From positions 1-35,543 of the forward strand of contig CALMBF010000127.1 of NCBI GenBank assembly GCA_937860145.1: a stretch of 35,543 nt of DNA, given 5' to 3'. The position numbers were made by a program, and so were the translations under genes. Under the pieces are notes generated by a model. It saw only the letters and a list, made by a program, of their open reading frames with translations. It had not been told where the DNA came from and made no database searches. Origin of the DNA: an uncultured Geobacter sp. GTDB lineage: Bacteria; Desulfobacterota; Desulfuromonadia; Geobacterales; DSM-12255. Shown in pieces: positions 14,885-23,768 of the stretch; positions within the stretch are counted from its first letter, which is position 1; the number at the start of each line of letters is the position of its first letter.

Positions 14885-16963
14885 TCAGGCTGCCGCGATT
14901 GCCTGCTGCGCGACCTGCTGCTCCCCCCCCTGGAAGAAGAATTCTCCCTGCCGGAGCAGTTCGACAAAGTGCGGCACAATGGACGGGTCAAACTGTGTGC
15001 CGGAAAAGTCGATGAGCTCCTTGATGGCCACTTCCACGTGCAGGGCCTTGCGGTAGGGACGGTCGGAGGTCATGGCGTCGAAGGAGTCGGCGATGGCGAG
15101 GATCCGTGATTCGAGGAGCAGTTCTTCTCCTGCCAGCCCGTTCGGATAGCCCTTGCCGTCAAAACGCTCGTGGTGCTGGCCGATGCAGGTGCGGACATCG
15201 CTGAGGAATTCAATCGGCTCGAGTATCTTGATGCCGATGAGGGGATGCTGCTGGAGATCGAGCACATCTTCCGGGGTGAGTTTCCCGACCTTGTGGAGCA
15301 GGGAGACGTTAATGCCGATCTTGCCGATATCGTGCAGGATGGCCGCCCGTTCCATGATCTTGAGCCGTTCGGCGGAGAGCCCGAGCTTTTTCGCGATGGC
15401 GAGGCTGTAACGGGTGACACGTTCGGAGTGGCCGCGGGTATAGCTGTCGCTCGCTTCGATTGCGGAGACGAGGGCGTGAATGGTGTTGAGGTAGGTTTTC
15501 TGCTGCTCCTCGTACATCATGGCATTCTTGATGGCGATGCTTGCCTGGGCGGCAATGGTGGTCAGCAGGCCCAGGTCTTCATTGGTATAGGTCGAACCAT
15601 CGTTCTTGTTGACAACGGTAATCGTGCCGATCACTTCGTCCTTGACGATGAGGGGGGCGCAGATGAGGGTCTTGCGCTCGTAACCGAGTGCGCTGAACCT
15701 GTCGAACTGGGGCGCATCGTTAATGTCGGAGATGAGCAGCGGTTTGGCATTGCTGAGTACCCAGCCGGAGACGCTGGTGGACTTGATGGGGAGGTAGATC
15801 TCCCCGGTCGGCAGATCGTTGTGGCCGACAAGGGTGTCGACCCGCAGGGCGTTTTTCTTCTTGTCGTGAATGATGATGTAGCCGATGTCGGCATGGAGCG
15901 TATCCGTTGTCGTGTCGACGATGAGGCGGAAGATGTTTTCGCTCTCCATGTTGGAGTTGATGGCAAGGCCGACCTTGTAGAGAGTCGAGAGCCTGGCAAC
16001 GACCTTTTCCAGGTTGGTGTTCTTGTCTTCCAGTTCACCGGCAAGGTCGGCGATCTTATAGTTAGCCTCTTCAATCTCCTCGATCCGCTCTTCCAGGGTG
16101 ATGTTGAGCGCTTCGATTTCATTGATCTGGGCTTCGAGCTTCTGGTTGAGCTGGTGAACTTCCCGGTGGTGTGCCAGTTTCCCCTGGGCGATGACCAGCT
16201 CGCGTTCATGGGCAATGGCGGTGTCCATGACCTCGTTGAGTCGGGTCACCATGTGGTTGAAGTGGCTGCTGAGAAGATTCATCTCCGTGCTGCTGGTAAT
16301 GTTTATCTCCGTGTGAAAATCGCCCTGTTCGACCCTCTGCATCGACTGGATCAGTCTCCTGATCGGTTTGTCCACGAATACATAGAGAAAGATCGAGATG
16401 GTGATGATGATCAGCAGGATGATGGAGACGGTGGAGCCGATTTCGTTGTTCCTCATCGATTCCATGTAGCTGCGCAGGTGCTCGATGGAGATGTTGACCT
16501 GCAGGATGCCGAGAACCTCGGAGGAGGGGTTGTGACAGCCGTGGCATGCCGGACTGTTCTTGATAAGGGAGATGGAGGTGAATGTTTTCAGGTTGTCGAG
16601 AATCCTGGAGTCGCCGCGCTTTATGACCGACAGGTCTTCCTTGGGGATTGTCGTGCCGATCTCAGCTGCGTTGGCCGAGTTGAGGACAACCCCCTCCGGG
16701 TCGAGGATCCGTATGGAGGTTATGTGGCCTGATGCGTTGAGCCGGGTAAGTATGGACCGGACTTCATCGGACCGGCCGGTGCGCATGGCATCGGAAATGC
16801 TGCTCTTGATGGTTTCGTTGAGGAGGTGGATATTGCTGTCGGTTATCTTGTGCACCAGCTGTTTCTGGTACCTGAAGTTCAGATACGTTGCCGCTGACAG
16901 GAAGACGATGATAAGGAGGCAGACCGCACCGAGTATTTTGACTTTGAGAGAGTTCAGTACCAT
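14885..16963 (-). CDS. Membrane HD-GYP phosphodiesterase with periplasmic c-heme sensor, HAMP and GAF
   Basis: The 692-residue protein probably degrades cyclic di-GMP. In order: membrane helix (~8-27), periplasmic domain (~30-172) holding a c-heme site CHGCH (C140, C143, H144), second helix (~176-197), HAMP (~198-250), long coiled coil (~250-330), GAF (~335-485), HD-GYP (~490-670). The HD-GYP motifs are intact: H512, HDIGKIG (544-550) and HHERFDGKGYP (597-607). The periplasmic part looks like the tandem sensor fold of chemoreceptors. Geobacter chemoreceptor-type sensors with a c-heme in the periplasmic domain are known, so redox, NO or CO sensing is plausible. The start at 16963 has only a weak ribosome site. 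It may be cotranscribed with the ABC ATPase pair downstream. Confidence 0.92.
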   Translation of the reverse strand: MVLNSLKVKILGAVCLLIIVFLSAATYLNFRYQKQLVHKITDSNIHLLNETIKSSISDAMRTGRSDEVRSILTRLNASGHITSIRILDPEGVVLNSANAAEIGTTIPKEDLSVIKRGDSRILDNLKTFTSISLIKNSPACHGCHNPSSEVLGILQVNISIEHLRSYMESMRNNEIGSTVSIILLIIITISIFLYVFVDKPIRRLIQSMQRVEQGDFHTEINITSSTEMNLLSSHFNHMVTRLNEVMDTAIAHERELVIAQGKLAHHREVHQLNQKLEAQINEIEALNITLEERIEEIEEANYKIADLAGELEDKNTNLEKVVARLSTLYKVGLAINSNMESENIFRLIVDTTTDTLHADIGYIIIHDKKKNALRVDTLVGHNDLPTGEIYLPIKSTSVSGWVLSNAKPLLISDINDAPQFDRFSALGYERKTLICAPLIVKDEVIGTITVVNKNDGSTYTNEDLGLLTTIAAQASIAIKNAMMYEEQQKTYLNTIHALVSAIEASDSYTRGHSERVTRYSLAIAKKLGLSAERLKIMERAAILHDIGKIGINVSLLHKVGKLTPEDVLDLQQHPLIGIKILEPIEFLSDVRTCIGQHHERFDGKGYPNGLAGEELLLESRILAIADSFDAMTSDRPYRKALHVEVAIKELIDFSGTQFDPSIVPHFVELLRQGEFFFQGGEQQVAQQAIAAA

Positions 16964-16964
16964 T

Positions 16965-17037
16965 AGTGTAATTTATTGTTCCTGTTGGGTTTAGTGCTTT
17001 ATTTCACGTGATTTAGTGCTAAATAACGGTTAGTGCT
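16965..17037. repeat. Short direct repeats TTAGTGCT upstream of the HD-GYP gene
   Basis: TTAGTGCT occurs at 16991-16998, 17013-17020 and 17030-17037, with a partial copy TTAGTGTA at 16965-16972. The starts are 26, 22 and 17 bases apart. They lie just before the minus-strand HD-GYP start codon at 16963 and may be a regulator-binding array. The rest of the gap 16964-17388 is AT-rich and shows no reading frame or RNA landmark I recognise. Confidence 0.5.
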
Positions 17038-17333
17038 GTTTAATCTGGTTGCTGCATCAATCTGGTGTCATGAAGAAAACATCATGTCCCTGCCATGCGA
17101 TCGTTCCGGCTGACCGGTCATGTCTCACTTATGCGGCCTTACAGGGGCTGTAGCAGGTTTTTTGCATATTTATATTAATTTGGGAGTCCTTCTTCCCGCG
17201 GCACACCGCCCTATTCACCGCAAGTCGTTACGATAATGATTAAGCAAATCGTTTGCCAAAAGTCGTTCCCCGCGGCTTTTTTTGTGGGCTGCGGAAGGGA
17301 GAGGCAATAAAGCGGGCTTGCTTCTATTATCTG

Positions 17334-17364
17334 TTGACTGCCATACTGTTTTGTGATTTTTATA
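17334..17364 (+). promoter_or_regulatory. Possible promoter of the SpoIID-like gene
   Basis: TTGACT (17334-17339) followed by a T/A-rich -10 region, best TTTATA (17359-17364) at a long 19-base spacing. It would place the transcript start near 17371, which speaks against the GTG at 17353 as start codon and for the TTG at 17389. Confidence 0.35.
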
Positions 17365-17388
17365 CAACTTTTCCCTCAGGATAAGGTC

Positions 17389-18504
17389 TTGAAAATTAAT
17401 CGCTTACTCTTGTTTATAGTTCTGCTGACCCTGGCAGCTGCGGCCATCTCTCCCGCTGCCTACAGGCCGGAAACGGTACGGGTGGCAATCGCCCGCGGCA
17501 TGGAAGAGGTCAGGGTAGACGGTGATGGGATGCTCGTCACCGATGACAAAGGGACGGCTCTTGCCGTTGACGTGCCCGGTATTGTCCGGCGTTCGGGGGG
17601 GGGGACCCTCGTCATGGGGGGGACCACGTCACGCCGGTTCACCTTTGCGTCACCATCCCTCGTGAGGATCAACGGGAGGGGGTATCGCGGGGTCATCGAG
17701 CTGCATCCGGCGGACAAGGGGATTCTCGTGGTGAACGAACTCCCCCTGGAGGAGTACCTTGTCGGACTGATCAATTGCGAGATCTCTTCCCTCTGGCCGA
17801 TCGAGGCGGTCAAGGCCCAGGCAGTCATTGCCCGTTCCTACGCCATCTACCAGAAAGACAACCGGAAGAATGCCCTGTACCATCTCGAATCGAGTGTCAT
17901 GGACCAGGTGTACAACGGTGCGGATATCGAGGACAGCCGCGCGGCACGTGCGGTCAAGGAGACCGAAGGGGAGGTGCTGGTCCATGCCGGCAGCATAATC
18001 CAGGCATTTTACCATTCCAATTGCGGCGGACACACCGAGGCCGCCGTCAATGTGTGGGGCGCCGATATACCCTACCTGCAGGGAGTGGAGTGCACATACT
18101 GCGTCAATACCCCGCCGGCGCGCTGGGAGTTGACCCTGGGACTGAAGAAGATAGAGTCGCTGCTGAAAAACGCCGGTTATCAGTTCGGCACCATCAGGGA
18201 GATCAGGGGGGGGAGGCTGAACGACAGCGGGAGGCTGCAGAATCTCCTTCTGGTGACATCGCGGGGGGATGCCAAGATCTCGGCGGTCAATTTCCGCAAG
18301 GCCATCGGCTACGCGGTGCTGAAAAGCACCAGCTTCACCATTCGCCAACGGGGCGATGAAGTACTGTTCTCCGGCGCGGGTAACGGTCATGGCGTCGGCC
18401 TCTGCCAGTGGGGGGCAAAGCAGAGGGCCGGTGACGGCTTCAGCTACCGGGAGATTCTCAACTACTACTATCCCGGGGTCCGTCTCGAACGGCTGAAAAA
18501 CTGA
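17389..18504 (+). CDS. SpoIID/LytB-domain protein
   Basis: The 371-residue exported protein has the SpoIID fold, known in Bacillus as a lytic transglycosylase acting on glycan strands without stem peptides. Sequence marks are the signal peptide LKINRLLLFIVLLTLAAAA, the PLEEYLVGLINCEISSLWPIEAVKAQAVIARSYA block (family signature with its catalytic-type Glu), YHSNCGGHTE (conserved metal-site segment), and GNGHGVGLCQWGAKQRA near the C-terminus. The TTG at 17389 is preferred because AGGA lies 7 bases before it and the signal peptide then begins correctly; a GTG at 17353 has no ribosome site. In non-sporulating Gram-negatives the role is probably cell-wall remodelling or division. It is followed by queA after 67 bases. 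Confidence 0.88.
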   Translation: MKINRLLLFIVLLTLAAAAISPAAYRPETVRVAIARGMEEVRVDGDGMLVTDDKGTALAVDVPGIVRRSGGGTLVMGGTTSRRFTFASPSLVRINGRGYRGVIELHPADKGILVVNELPLEEYLVGLINCEISSLWPIEAVKAQAVIARSYAIYQKDNRKNALYHLESSVMDQVYNGADIEDSRAARAVKETEGEVLVHAGSIIQAFYHSNCGGHTEAAVNVWGADIPYLQGVECTYCVNTPPARWELTLGLKKIESLLKNAGYQFGTIREIRGGRLNDSGRLQNLLLVTSRGDAKISAVNFRKAIGYAVLKSTSFTIRQRGDEVLFSGAGNGHGVGLCQWGAKQRAGDGFSYREILNYYYPGVRLERLKN

Positions 18505-18571
18505 ACGCGTCCCATTTGTGCTCCCTCCATGGCGCCCGTCGTGACGGGGGAGCGGAGAGTAACTGCAGAGC

Positions 18572-19600
18572 ATGAGACTGGAAGATTTCGATTTCGACCT
18601 CCCCCCGGCATTGATCGCCACCGAACCACTCCCCCAGAGGGATGCGGCCAGGTTGATGCTCCTGGACAGGGTCTCCGGAGAGATCGGCGAGAGCCGCGTT
18701 TCGTCCCTGCCTGAGCTGCTCCGGTCAGGCGATCTCCTGGTACTGAACGACACCAGGGTGCTCCCTGCGCGGCTGTTCGGCCGGAAGGAGAGCGGTGGCC
18801 GGGTGGAGCTGTTCCTGGTCCGCCGCCTTGAGGGCCGGGAAGAGAGGTGGGAGGCCCTTATCCGCTCTTCGAAACCGTCCCGGCCGGGGACCCGCATCCT
18901 CCTGGCGGAAGGGGTGGTTGCCACGGTCCTGGAACCGGGCGAAGGGGAGACGCGGATGGTCTCCTTTGATCCCCCCCCGGATTTCATGGCCTGGCTGGAG
19001 CGTGCCGGCCAGGTCCCGCTCCCTCCCTACATCCGTCGGACTCCGCTCGAGAGTGATCGTGACCGGTACCAGACGGTTTTTGCTGCCGAGCCGGGAGCTG
19101 TTGCCGCACCGACTGCCGGGCTGCACTTTACCGACGGCCTCCTGGAGCGTATCCGTCACGGTGGGGTGGAGACGGCGACGGTTACCCTGCACGTCGGACT
19201 CGGGACGTTCATGCCCCTGCGGGTGGAGGACCCCCGTCAGCACCGGATGCACAGCGAACGGTACCGGGTGCCGGAGGAAACCGTTGCCGCCATCGAGGCC
19301 TGTCGTGCCCGGGGGGGGCGGGTTGTGGCCGTTGGCACGACCGTTACCCGGACGCTCGAGCATGCCGCAAGCAGCGGCGTGTTGCGGGCCGGCAGCGGCG
19401 AAACGGAGATATTCATCTTCCCGGGACATGAATTCAGGGTGGTGGACGCCCTCATAACCAATTTCCACCTGCCGCAATCGACGCTCCTCATGCTGGTTTC
19501 GGCCTTTGCCGGCAGGGAGAAGGTCCTGCACGCCTATGCCGAGGCGGTGGCGCGGGGATTCCGCTTTTACAGCTACGGGGACGCCATGTTCATCTCCTAG
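18572..19600 (+). CDS. queA: S-adenosylmethionine:tRNA ribosyltransferase-isomerase
   Basis: Transfers and isomerises the ribosyl group of S-adenosylmethionine onto 7-aminomethyl-7-deazaguanine in tRNA, making epoxyqueuosine. The 342 residues are the normal length. Characteristic segments are the N-terminal [67 protein letters not shown] and [24 protein letters not shown] lies before ATG 18572. The tgt partner is not visible in the window. Next is mutS after 85 bases. Confidence 0.96.
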   Translation: MRLEDFDFDLPPALIATEPLPQRDAARLMLLDRVSGEIGESRVSSLPELLRSGDLLVLNDTRVLPARLFGRKESGGRVELFLVRRLEGREERWEALIRSSKPSRPGTRILLAEGVVATVLEPGEGETRMVSFDPPPDFMAWLERAGQVPLPPYIRRTPLESDRDRYQTVFAAEPGAVAAPTAGLHFTDGLLERIRHGGVETATVTLHVGLGTFMPLRVEDPRQHRMHSERYRVPEETVAAIEACRARGGRVVAVGTTVTRTLEHAASSGVLRAGSGETEIFIFPGHEFRVVDALITNFHLPQSTLLMLVSAFAGREKVLHAYAEAVARGFRFYSYGDAMFIS

Positions 19601-19685
19601 GACAGGTGCCTCCCCTGCTCCGGTGCCGCCTGACATGGCGTACCCCCTATGCCATCAGATACGAAAGTAGTGACGAGAACCGACC

Positions 19686-22304
19686 ATGACCTCACTCAAT
19701 GAACTCACCCCGATGATGCGCCAGTACCTGGAGATCAAGTCAGGCTATCAGGATGCCATCCTCTTCTTTCGTCTGGGAGACTTCTACGAAATGTTTCTCG
19801 ACGATGCCGTCAAGGCATCACGCATCCTCGACATCACCCTGACCTCGCGCAACAAGAACTCCGAGGGGGCCGACGTCCCCCTCTGCGGCATTCCGTACCA
19901 CTCGGCGAACCCCTATATCGCCAGGCTGATCGAGGCCGGGGAGAAGGTGGCGATCTGCGAGCAGGTTGAGGACCCCAAGGCTGTCAAGGGGATCGTGCGG
20001 CGGGAGGTCGTCAAGGTCATCACCCCCGGACTTGTTGTCGATGCCGATACCCTCTCCCCCAAGGAGAACAACTACCTCCTGGCCATTGTCCCCGGTAGCG
20101 GCGACCTGTTCGGCCTGGCGAGCCTCGACCTTTCCACCGGACAGTTCCGTACCACCGAGGTGGAGGGGAGCGGGGCTGCGGTGGCGGAAGCGGCATGCAT
20201 CGCCCCCCGGGAGGTGCTGATCCCCTCCGACTCCCGCGATTCGGCCCTGTACAAGGCGCTGCAGCTGGAGGGTACCCCGCTCCTTACCTTCGTGGAAGAG
20301 TGGGCCTACGACAGGGATTACGCCCTGAGACTGTTCAACGACCAGTTCGGGGTGCCGCCCGAGTCACTCTGCGGTTCCATGGACCTGGCCGCTGCAGCTG
20401 CCGCGGCGGTGCTGCACTACCTGAAGGAGACCCAGAAGGGGGGGACGCTCCACCTGCGGGAGCTGGTCACCTACCAGAGCCGCGAGTACCTCATGCTGGA
20501 CGATGCCACCCGCCGCAACCTGGAGCTGACCAGGACCATGGCCGACGGCAAGCGGCGCGGCTCACTTCTCGGCCTGATGGACCACACCGTCACCCCCATG
20601 GGGGCGCGAAAGCTCAAGCAGTGGATCAATTATCCGCTCATGTCGGTGGAGCTGATCTCCCGGCGCCACGATGCCGTGGACGAGCTGGTGGCGGACCCTG
20701 CCCGCCGGACCGGCATGGTGTCGTCACTGGAGGGGATCTACGACCTGGAGCGGCTCAACGGCAGGATCAGCCTCGCATCGGCGTCGGCCAAGGACATGGT
20801 CGCCCTGCGCGACTCCCTGGAGCGGATCCCCGCCGTCATCGCCGCCGCCGGACAGTGCGGCGCCCCGCTCCTGAAGGAGACCCTGGAGGCCATCGATCCC
20901 CTGGCAGACGTCGCTCTCCTGATCCGGCAGGCAATTGCCGAAAATCCCCCCTTTGTCCTGAGGGACGGGGGGGTCATCGCCGACGGCTACAACACCGAAC
21001 TGGACGACCTGCGCAGCATCAGCCGTGAAGGGAAGGGGTTCATCGCCCGGCTGGAAGCGCAGGAAAAGGCCCGCACCGGTATCGGTTCCCTGAAGATCCG
21101 CTACAATAAGGTGTTCGGCTACTACATCGAGGTGACCAAGGCCAACCTCGGGGACATCCCTGCCGATTATATCCGCCGCCAGACCCTGGCCAATGCGGAG
21201 CGATTCATTACCCCCGAGCTGAAGGAGTACGAGGAGAAGGTGCTCGGGGCCGAGGACCGTATCGCCGAACTGGAATACTCCCTGTTCCAGGAGATCCGCT
21301 GCCGGGTGGCGGAGCAGGGGGGGCGGATCGCCCGGACGGCGGACCTGCTGGCAACCCTGGATGTCCTCCTCTCCCTGGCACGGCTGGCCCACGAGGCGGA
21401 TTACTGCCGTCCACAGATAAACGACGGCGACGTCATCTCCATTGCCGATGGCCGCCATCCCGTGGTGGAATCCCTCAACCTGGGGGAGCGGTTTGTCGCC
21501 AACGACCTCCTGCTGGACGGCAGGGAGAACCAGCTGCTCATCATCACCGGTCCCAACATGGCAGGTAAATCCACCTTCATGCGCCAGGTCGCCCTGATCA
21601 CGCTCATGGCCCAGATCGGCAGTTTCGTCCCGGCACGGGAGGCGACCATCGGCATTACGGACAGGATCTTCACCCGGGTCGGCGCCTCCGACAACCTGGC
21701 CCGGGGCCAGTCCACCTTCATGCTGGAGATGACCGAGACCGCCAACATCCTCAGGAACGCCACCCCCCGCAGCCTGGTCATCCTCGACGAGATCGGCCGG
21801 GGGACCTCGACCTTCGACGGTGTCTCCATCGCCTGGGCGGTCGCCGAGTTCCTCCACGACTCCCCGGAGCACAAGGCCAAGACCCTCTTTGCCACCCATT
21901 ATCACGAAATGACCGAGCTGGCCGTTACCCGCGAAGGGGTGAAGAACTTCAACATCGCTGTGCGCGAGTGGAACGACCAGGTGATCTTCCTGCGCAAGAT
22001 CGTCCCCGGCGGTGCCTCCCACTCCTACGGCATCCAGGTGGCGCGGCTCGCCGGCCTCCCCCTTGCCGTCATCGAGCGATCCAAGGAGATCCTGCGCAAT
22101 CTGGAGAAGGGTGAGTTCTCCGCCGAAGGGGTGCCGCGCATCGCCAAGGGGAAGAAGTCTTCCCCCCCCGTGCCGACGGCCCAGCTCTCCCTGTTCGATG
22201 ACGGTTCCGCTCCCCTCAGGCGCCGCCTGGAGGAGATCAACGTGGCTGCCATCACCCCCCTTGAGGCACTCAACCTGCTCGATGAACTGAAGAGGATGCT
22301 CTGA
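19686..22304 (+). CDS. mutS: DNA mismatch repair protein MutS
   Basis: Recognises base mismatches and small loops and starts repair through MutL. The 872 residues are typical of MutS1. The mismatch-stacking Phe-x-Glu is F33-Y34-E35 (GDFYEMF). Connector, core and clamp regions follow. The ATPase has Walker [10 protein letters not shown] (~622-630), the STFMLEMTE segment, Walker [14 protein letters not shown] and the THYHEMTEL loop. The C-terminal tail ends with the [11 protein letters not shown] helix, a tetramer/dimer element. The stop TGA shares its last base with the ATG of the amidase gene, so translation is coupled. The ribosome site before ATG 19686 is weak. Confidence 0.97.
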   Translation: MTSLNELTPMMRQYLEIKSGYQDAILFFRLGDFYEMFLDDAVKASRILDITLTSRNKNSEGADVPLCGIPYHSANPYIARLIEAGEKVAICEQVEDPKAVKGIVRREVVKVITPGLVVDADTLSPKENNYLLAIVPGSGDLFGLASLDLSTGQFRTTEVEGSGAAVAEAACIAPREVLIPSDSRDSALYKALQLEGTPLLTFVEEWAYDRDYALRLFNDQFGVPPESLCGSMDLAAAAAAAVLHYLKETQKGGTLHLRELVTYQSREYLMLDDATRRNLELTRTMADGKRRGSLLGLMDHTVTPMGARKLKQWINYPLMSVELISRRHDAVDELVADPARRTGMVSSLEGIYDLERLNGRISLASASAKDMVALRDSLERIPAVIAAAGQCGAPLLKETLEAIDPLADVALLIRQAIAENPPFVLRDGGVIADGYNTELDDLRSISREGKGFIARLEAQEKARTGIGSLKIRYNKVFGYYIEVTKANLGDIPADYIRRQTLANAERFITPELKEYEEKVLGAEDRIAELEYSLFQEIRCRVAEQGGRIARTADLLATLDVLLSLARLAHEADYCRPQINDGDVISIADGRHPVVESLNLGERFVANDLLLDGRENQLLIITGPNMAGKSTFMRQVALITLMAQIGSFVPAREATIGITDRIFTRVGASDNLARGQSTFMLEMTETANILRNATPRSLVILDEIGRGTSTFDGVSIAWAVAEFLHDSPEHKAKTLFATHYHEMTELAVTREGVKNFNIAVREWNDQVIFLRKIVPGGASHSYGIQVARLAGLPLAVIERSKEILRNLEKGEFSAEGVPRIAKGKKSSPPVPTAQLSLFDDGSAPLRRRLEEINVAAITPLEALNLLDELKRML

Positions 22305-23701
22305 TGTCGCGTCGCCTTCTGACTGTTTTCGTCCTGATCCTCACCCTTGCACTCCCCTCTGCTCTCCGTGCTGAAACCGATGGTGCGCCCGCGGCGAAGA
22401 AATCAGCGCCAAAGAAGAAAACCACCCGGGCAAAGGGCTCTCCGGCGCGGAAAAACGTTGCCAGGCCCGGAAGGAAAGCGGTCCGGGCAACTCCGCCGCC
22501 GCCGGTTGCCGACAAGGAGCCCCAGAAGCCGGCCGAGGTGGCGGAGTTGCGTCACTGGTCTACCCCCGACTACACCCGGATCGCCGTTACCCTTGACCGT
22601 GAGGTCACCTTTGAGAAGCATGAGATCGCGAAGTCGCCCGGGAGCGCCGTGTTGAGTCGCATCTACTTCGACATCAACGGCGCCCGACTGGCGAGCGGGG
22701 TGAAGGATATACCCATCGGCGACGGTCTGCTGAAGACGGCCCGGGTTGCCCAGTACCGGCCCGATACGGTGCGGGTGGTGCTGGACGTCGAGAACATCCG
22801 CGACTACAAGATTTTCACCTTCTCCGATCCCTTCCGGATCATCGTGGATGTCAAGGGGGAACGCCCGACCGAGATCAGCGCCCTCTCCCCTACACTCAAG
22901 GCTGCGGTGCCTCCGGTGGAGACTGTTGGCCGGGAGCTTCTTCCCGTTGTGCCGAAGGAGCCGGTCGTGGAGCCTCCCCGCGAGCAGCCGGCTCCCCGGC
23001 CGAAGGTGCGGACAGCGGTGAAACCGGGGAAGATCAGGCGCATCGTCGTGGATCCCGGCCACGGGGGGAAGGACCCGGGTGCGGTGGGCCCCTTGGGGAT
23101 GCAGGAGAAGGATGTGGTCCTCGCCATGGGGCTCTCCCTGGCAAAGAAGCTCAGGGATGAGCTGGGGATCGACGTGGTCATGACCCGCTCGACGGATGTG
23201 TTCATCGAGCTGCAGGAGCGGACGGCCATTGCCAACCAGGTGGGAGCGGACCTGTTTGTCTCCATCCATGCCAATGCGTCGCTGAACAGGAATGCCTCGG
23301 GAATCGAGACCTATTATCTCAACCTGGCGAAGACCGAGAAGGCTGCCCAGCTTGCCGCGCGGGAGAACGGGACATCCCTGGAGAAGGTCAGCCTCCTGCA
23401 GGCGGTTCTCTTCGACCTCATGGCCAACTACAAGCTGAACGACTCCGCCCACCTGGCAGAGGAGGTGCAGAAGCTGCTGCACAAGCGTCTGGCGGCGCAC
23501 TATCCCACGGTGAAGAACCTGGGGGTAAAGCAGGGCCCGTTCTATGTCCTGGTCGGGGCCACCATGCCGAGCATCCTGGTGGAGACCGCCTTCATCAGCA
23601 ATGAGAAGGAAGAGACCCGGCTCGGGGACCCCCAGTACCAGGACCAGGTGGCCGAAGGGATTCTCGAGGGGATTTCGGCATACATCGCCGCCCTGAAGTA
23701 G
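22304..23701 (+). CDS. N-acetylmuramoyl-L-alanine amidase with AMIN domain (AmiC-like)
   Basis: Zinc enzyme that removes stem peptides from murein and helps daughter cells separate. The 465 residues have a signal peptide (LLTVFVLILTLALPSALRA), a Lys/Pro-rich linker (~25-75), an AMIN domain (~78-190) that directs such enzymes to murein or the Tol-Pal/secretin region, a second linker (~195-240), and the Amidase_3 catalytic domain (~245-465). Zinc ligands are the His in VDPGHGG (~251), Glu in QEKD (~267) and His in SIHAN (~320); the catalytic Glu is in LVETAF (~425). The start codon overlaps the mutS stop by one base. Confidence 0.94.
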   Translation: MSRRLLTVFVLILTLALPSALRAETDGAPAAKKSAPKKKTTRAKGSPARKNVARPGRKAVRATPPPPVADKEPQKPAEVAELRHWSTPDYTRIAVTLDREVTFEKHEIAKSPGSAVLSRIYFDINGARLASGVKDIPIGDGLLKTARVAQYRPDTVRVVLDVENIRDYKIFTFSDPFRIIVDVKGERPTEISALSPTLKAAVPPVETVGRELLPVVPKEPVVEPPREQPAPRPKVRTAVKPGKIRRIVVDPGHGGKDPGAVGPLGMQEKDVVLAMGLSLAKKLRDELGIDVVMTRSTDVFIELQERTAIANQVGADLFVSIHANASLNRNASGIETYYLNLAKTEKAAQLAARENGTSLEKVSLLQAVLFDLMANYKLNDSAHLAEEVQKLLHKRLAAHYPTVKNLGVKQGPFYVLVGATMPSILVETAFISNEKEETRLGDPQYQDQVAEGILEGISAYIAALK

Positions 23702-23768
23702 TTGGGTCGGGAGCGGGGAAGCTGTCTCGACGTGAAGTGCCATGCGGCATTAAGGGGATTGAGGAGCC

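Noticed and set aside
15170-16732. 520-residue reading frame antisense to the HD-GYP gene
   Set aside because: Shadow of the third-position GC bias; the sense product has intact, ordered domains.
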